Shown: piece by piece, positions 6,086 through 7,942 of the stretch
How the letters are laid out: each line of letters starts with the position of its first letter
Numbering within the stretch: position 1 is the stretch's first letter
DNA from: an uncultured Planctomycetaceae bacterium
Lineage (GTDB): Bacteria > Planctomycetota > Planctomycetia > Pirellulales > UBA1268
DNA: 7,942 nt
Assembly: GCA_903885855.1 (NCBI GenBank)
Contig: CAISKG010000005.1
Location: 1-7,942, forward strand
Direction: 5' to 3'
Notes under the pieces: model-generated
Told to the model about the DNA's origin: nothing
Seen by the model: the letters and a program-made list of their open reading frames with translations, nothing else
The model's database searches: none
Translations under genes and position numbers: made by a program

Positions 6086-7942
6086 TCAGGGCGCCTCGAC
6101 CACCACCGAAACCTTGCGATCGGTAACGACATCCCGATCGTGAAACTTGACCTTGCCCCGCAGGACCAGTTCGTAGCGGCCGGGAGGGGTTTCGCCGGTC
6201 GTGACGACCTTGAGGAGCCCCTGGGCCTGGTCGCCGGGCACGGTGACCGCCGCCACCGACAGCCCCGGCACGGGATTCGCGGGAGCCGCCTCGAGCACCA
6301 CGTCGCCGGCGAGGCCGTAGCGCCGCTCGAAGGGCACGGCCAGATCGGCGGTGGCCCCCTGCTTCTGCGTCACCGTCTCCGCGACGGCGCCCCACACCAG
6401 CGGCGTCTCGGCGACGCGGAGCATGATCGAGGGCACGATCACCGGCACGTCGATGTCCTTGGGGGCGGCGGCGGCGGCGGCCTCGGCGGCCACCTTCTCG
6501 CGCTTCACACGCTCCTCCTCGGCGGCCTTCGTGCCCGCCTCGAGATCCTTCACGGCCGCCTCGGCCTTGGCCTTGCCGTCGGTCTGCTCCGCCGTCGGCT
6601 GCTGGCCGGCCGCCTGGGCGTCGGCGATCGCCTTGTCGGCGGCGGCGAGCGCGGCCTTCGCCGCCTCGAGCTTCGCGGAGCGATCCTTGACGATCGCGGC
6701 GACGCGCTCGTGGTCGGCCTTGGCGGCCTCGGCGGCCTGCGGGTTGCGGGCGTAGGCCATCTTCGTGGCGCCGCGGAGGACGATCTGGTAGACCCCCGCC
6801 GGGAGCTTGGGGTCGAGGTCGATCTCGGCCGACGCGGCCGTGGCCGCCTCCGCCACCTTGATCTCGGGCACCTTGAGCTCGCCGGGAAGGCCGGGGGCGG
6901 TGAGCGACACCTCCCCCTTGGCGCCGGGGCGGTGGACCACCACCAGCGGGATCGACACCTTCCCGCTGCGGGCGGTCTCCCAGATCTTCGTCTCGCTCGG
7001 CGCCACGGTGACCGGGTGGGCGTCGGCGGTGACCGCGATCGGCAACTCGTGGAGCTCGCGGAGGACGCGCGGCTGGTTCTGGTTGTCGGCGTTCCAGCGG
7101 AGGGCCGCCACCCGGGCCTGCCGCGACACCTCGGCCTCGCCGATCCGCGCCTTGCCCACCACCCGGATCGTGCCCGCGAAGGGCTTCATCCCCTCCGCGG
7201 CGGAGAGCACCAGCTGCACCCGATTGGTGCGGGCCGGGGCGATCGCCGGGCTGGCGGTGACGCCGGGGGGGAGCCCCTCCGCCTCGACGACGACGTCCTC
7301 GGCGAAGCCGTCGGCACGGAAGACGAGGACGTCGATCGTGGTCGCGCCGCCGATGTCGATCACCGGCGGCACGTTCGCCGCCCGGTTGGCGTCGGCCCGG
7401 TTCTGCTCCGCCAGCAGGGCCACGAGCTGGAAGTCGGGGGTGGGGCGGCGGGCGACGAGCACCCAGGCGTGCTCCGGCGCCGTGCGCGAGTCGGCCTTCA
7501 GGTCGCGCACCAGCAGCCGGTAGGTGCCGTCGGCGGGCACCTTGAACTCGATCGCCGGGTCGGACGAGGGGCGGTCGACCGCCCCGGCCACGAACTCCGC
7601 CGGCCCGTCGTCGGCGAAGGCCAGCTCCGCCCGCACCGGCTTGCCGTCGGGCCCCGGGGTGACGCTCTCGAGCGTCAGGCAGGCGTCGGTGCGGTGGCCG
7701 AGGCGCGACGAGAAGAGGTCGAGGACGAGCGTCTCCCCAGCCTTGGCCTCGAAGGAGAGCCAGTCGCGGTCGCCGCGCGGATGGAAGCGGCCGGCGACCA
7801 CGCCCGGCAGCGCCACGGCCTGCGCCGCCTCGGGCGTGTCGTTGGGCTCGCTCTCCACGATCGGCGCCGTCGGGGCCACCAGCGCCGCGGCCAGCGGCTG
7901 GGCGGCGCCGGGGACGTCGCCGAAGACGTCGACCAGGCCGGC
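6086..7942 (-). CDS. PPC-domain exported protein with an inserted coiled coil (5' end outside window)
   Basis: The frame stays open to the right edge, leaving 618 visible residues and a missing N-terminus that probably includes a signal peptide. Numbering here starts at 7942. About residues 30-130 form a pre-peptidase C-terminal (PPC) domain: ESEPNDTPEAA, GDRDWLSFEAKAGETLVLDL and DGTYRLLVRD are its typical strands. Several beta-sandwich-like segments follow. Two of them end with the related sequences PAGVYQIVLRG and PPGRYELVLRG, which suggests a repeated domain. Between those two lies an Ala/Lys/Glu-rich helical stretch (about 398-492) expected to form a coiled coil. No protease or other catalytic motif is visible, so a binding or structural role in the envelope is the safest reading. 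It is upstream of the PSC1/WD40 gene on the same strand, and both proteins carry a similar coiled coil. A GTG at 7879 could be taken as a start, but it would fall immediately before the PPC domain and remove any export signal, so it is probably internal. Confidence 0.85.
   Translation of the reverse strand, partial: AGLVDVFGDVPGAAQPLAAALVAPTAPIVESEPNDTPEAAQAVALPGVVAGRFHPRGDRDWLSFEAKAGETLVLDLFSSRLGHRTDACLTLESVTPGPDGKPVRAELAFADDGPAEFVAGAVDRPSSDPAIEFKVPADGTYRLLVRDLKADSRTAPEHAWVLVARRPTPDFQLVALLAEQNRADANRAANVPPVIDIGGATTIDVLVFRADGFAEDVVVEAEGLPPGVTASPAIAPARTNRVQLVLSAAEGMKPFAGTIRVVGKARIGEAEVSRQARVAALRWNADNQNQPRVLRELHELPIAVTADAHPVTVAPSETKIWETARSGKVSIPLVVVHRPGAKGEVSLTAPGLPGELKVPEIKVAEAATAASAEIDLDPKLPAGVYQIVLRGATKMAYARNPQAAEAAKADHERVAAIVKDRSAKLEAAKAALAAADKAIADAQAAGQQPTAEQTDGKAKAEAAVKDLEAGTKAAEEERVKREKVAAEAAAAAAPKDIDVPVIVPSIMLRVAETPLVWGAVAETVTQKQGATADLAVPFERRYGLAGDVVLEAAPANPVPGLSVAAVTVPGDQAQGLLKVVTTGETPPGRYELVLRGKVKFHDRDVVTDRKVSVVVEAP

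Noticed and set aside
7877..7879. GTG as the true start of the PPC-domain gene
   Set aside because: The frame remains open to the window edge with sensible sequence, and this start would leave the PPC domain without an export signal. The gene is better treated as cut by the edge.

Overview
This high-GC window most likely comes from a planctomycete. It combines a DUF1501 protein with a Tat leader, a planctomycete-type cytochrome (PSC1 domain) fused to WD40 propellers, and a PPC-domain protein. These three families are characteristic of planctomycete genomes and often sit together there. No RNA genes, CRISPR arrays, insertion sequences or integrase genes were seen. The assignment rests on protein signatures read by eye, not on a database search.

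Layout. Two plus-strand genes converge on two minus-strand genes. On the plus strand, a complete DUF1501 gene (12-1358) is followed by a 261-base non-coding gap and then a Fic-family gene (1620-2831). On the minus strand, transcription enters from the right edge. It passes through a PPC-domain protein that is cut by the window end (6086-7942), then 84 bases with a GC-rich hairpin, then a 1032-residue secreted protein (2903-6001). That protein carries a c-type haem motif, two WD40 regions and a long alanine-rich coiled coil between them. The two gene pairs meet tail to tail across 71 bases at 2832-2902.

How the genes may work together. The PPC protein and the cytochrome/WD40 protein look like one operon of exported envelope proteins. 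Both contain an unusually alanine-, lysine- and glutamate-rich coiled coil, so a physical partnership is a reasonable hypothesis. DUF1501 proteins are usually neighbours of PSC1/DUF1549/DUF1553 proteins in planctomycetes, so the left gene probably belongs to the same functional set, although its biochemical role is not established. The Fic protein is the odd one out: it is cytoplasmic, predicted to transfer AMP or a related group to a target protein, and carries its own N-terminal inhibitory motif and a C-terminal winged helix. Its gene has visibly more A/T at third codon positions than its neighbours, which hints at separate acquisition.

The gap in front of the Fic gene is the most structured non-coding DNA here. 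It holds a 12-bp hairpin, a pair of near-identical 23-base direct repeats 102 bases apart, an 8-bp inverted repeat, and a -10-like hexamer placed so that the transcript could begin at or next to the start codon. Nothing in the window proves a new system. The best candidates for follow-up are this regulatory cluster and the shared coiled coil in the two envelope proteins.
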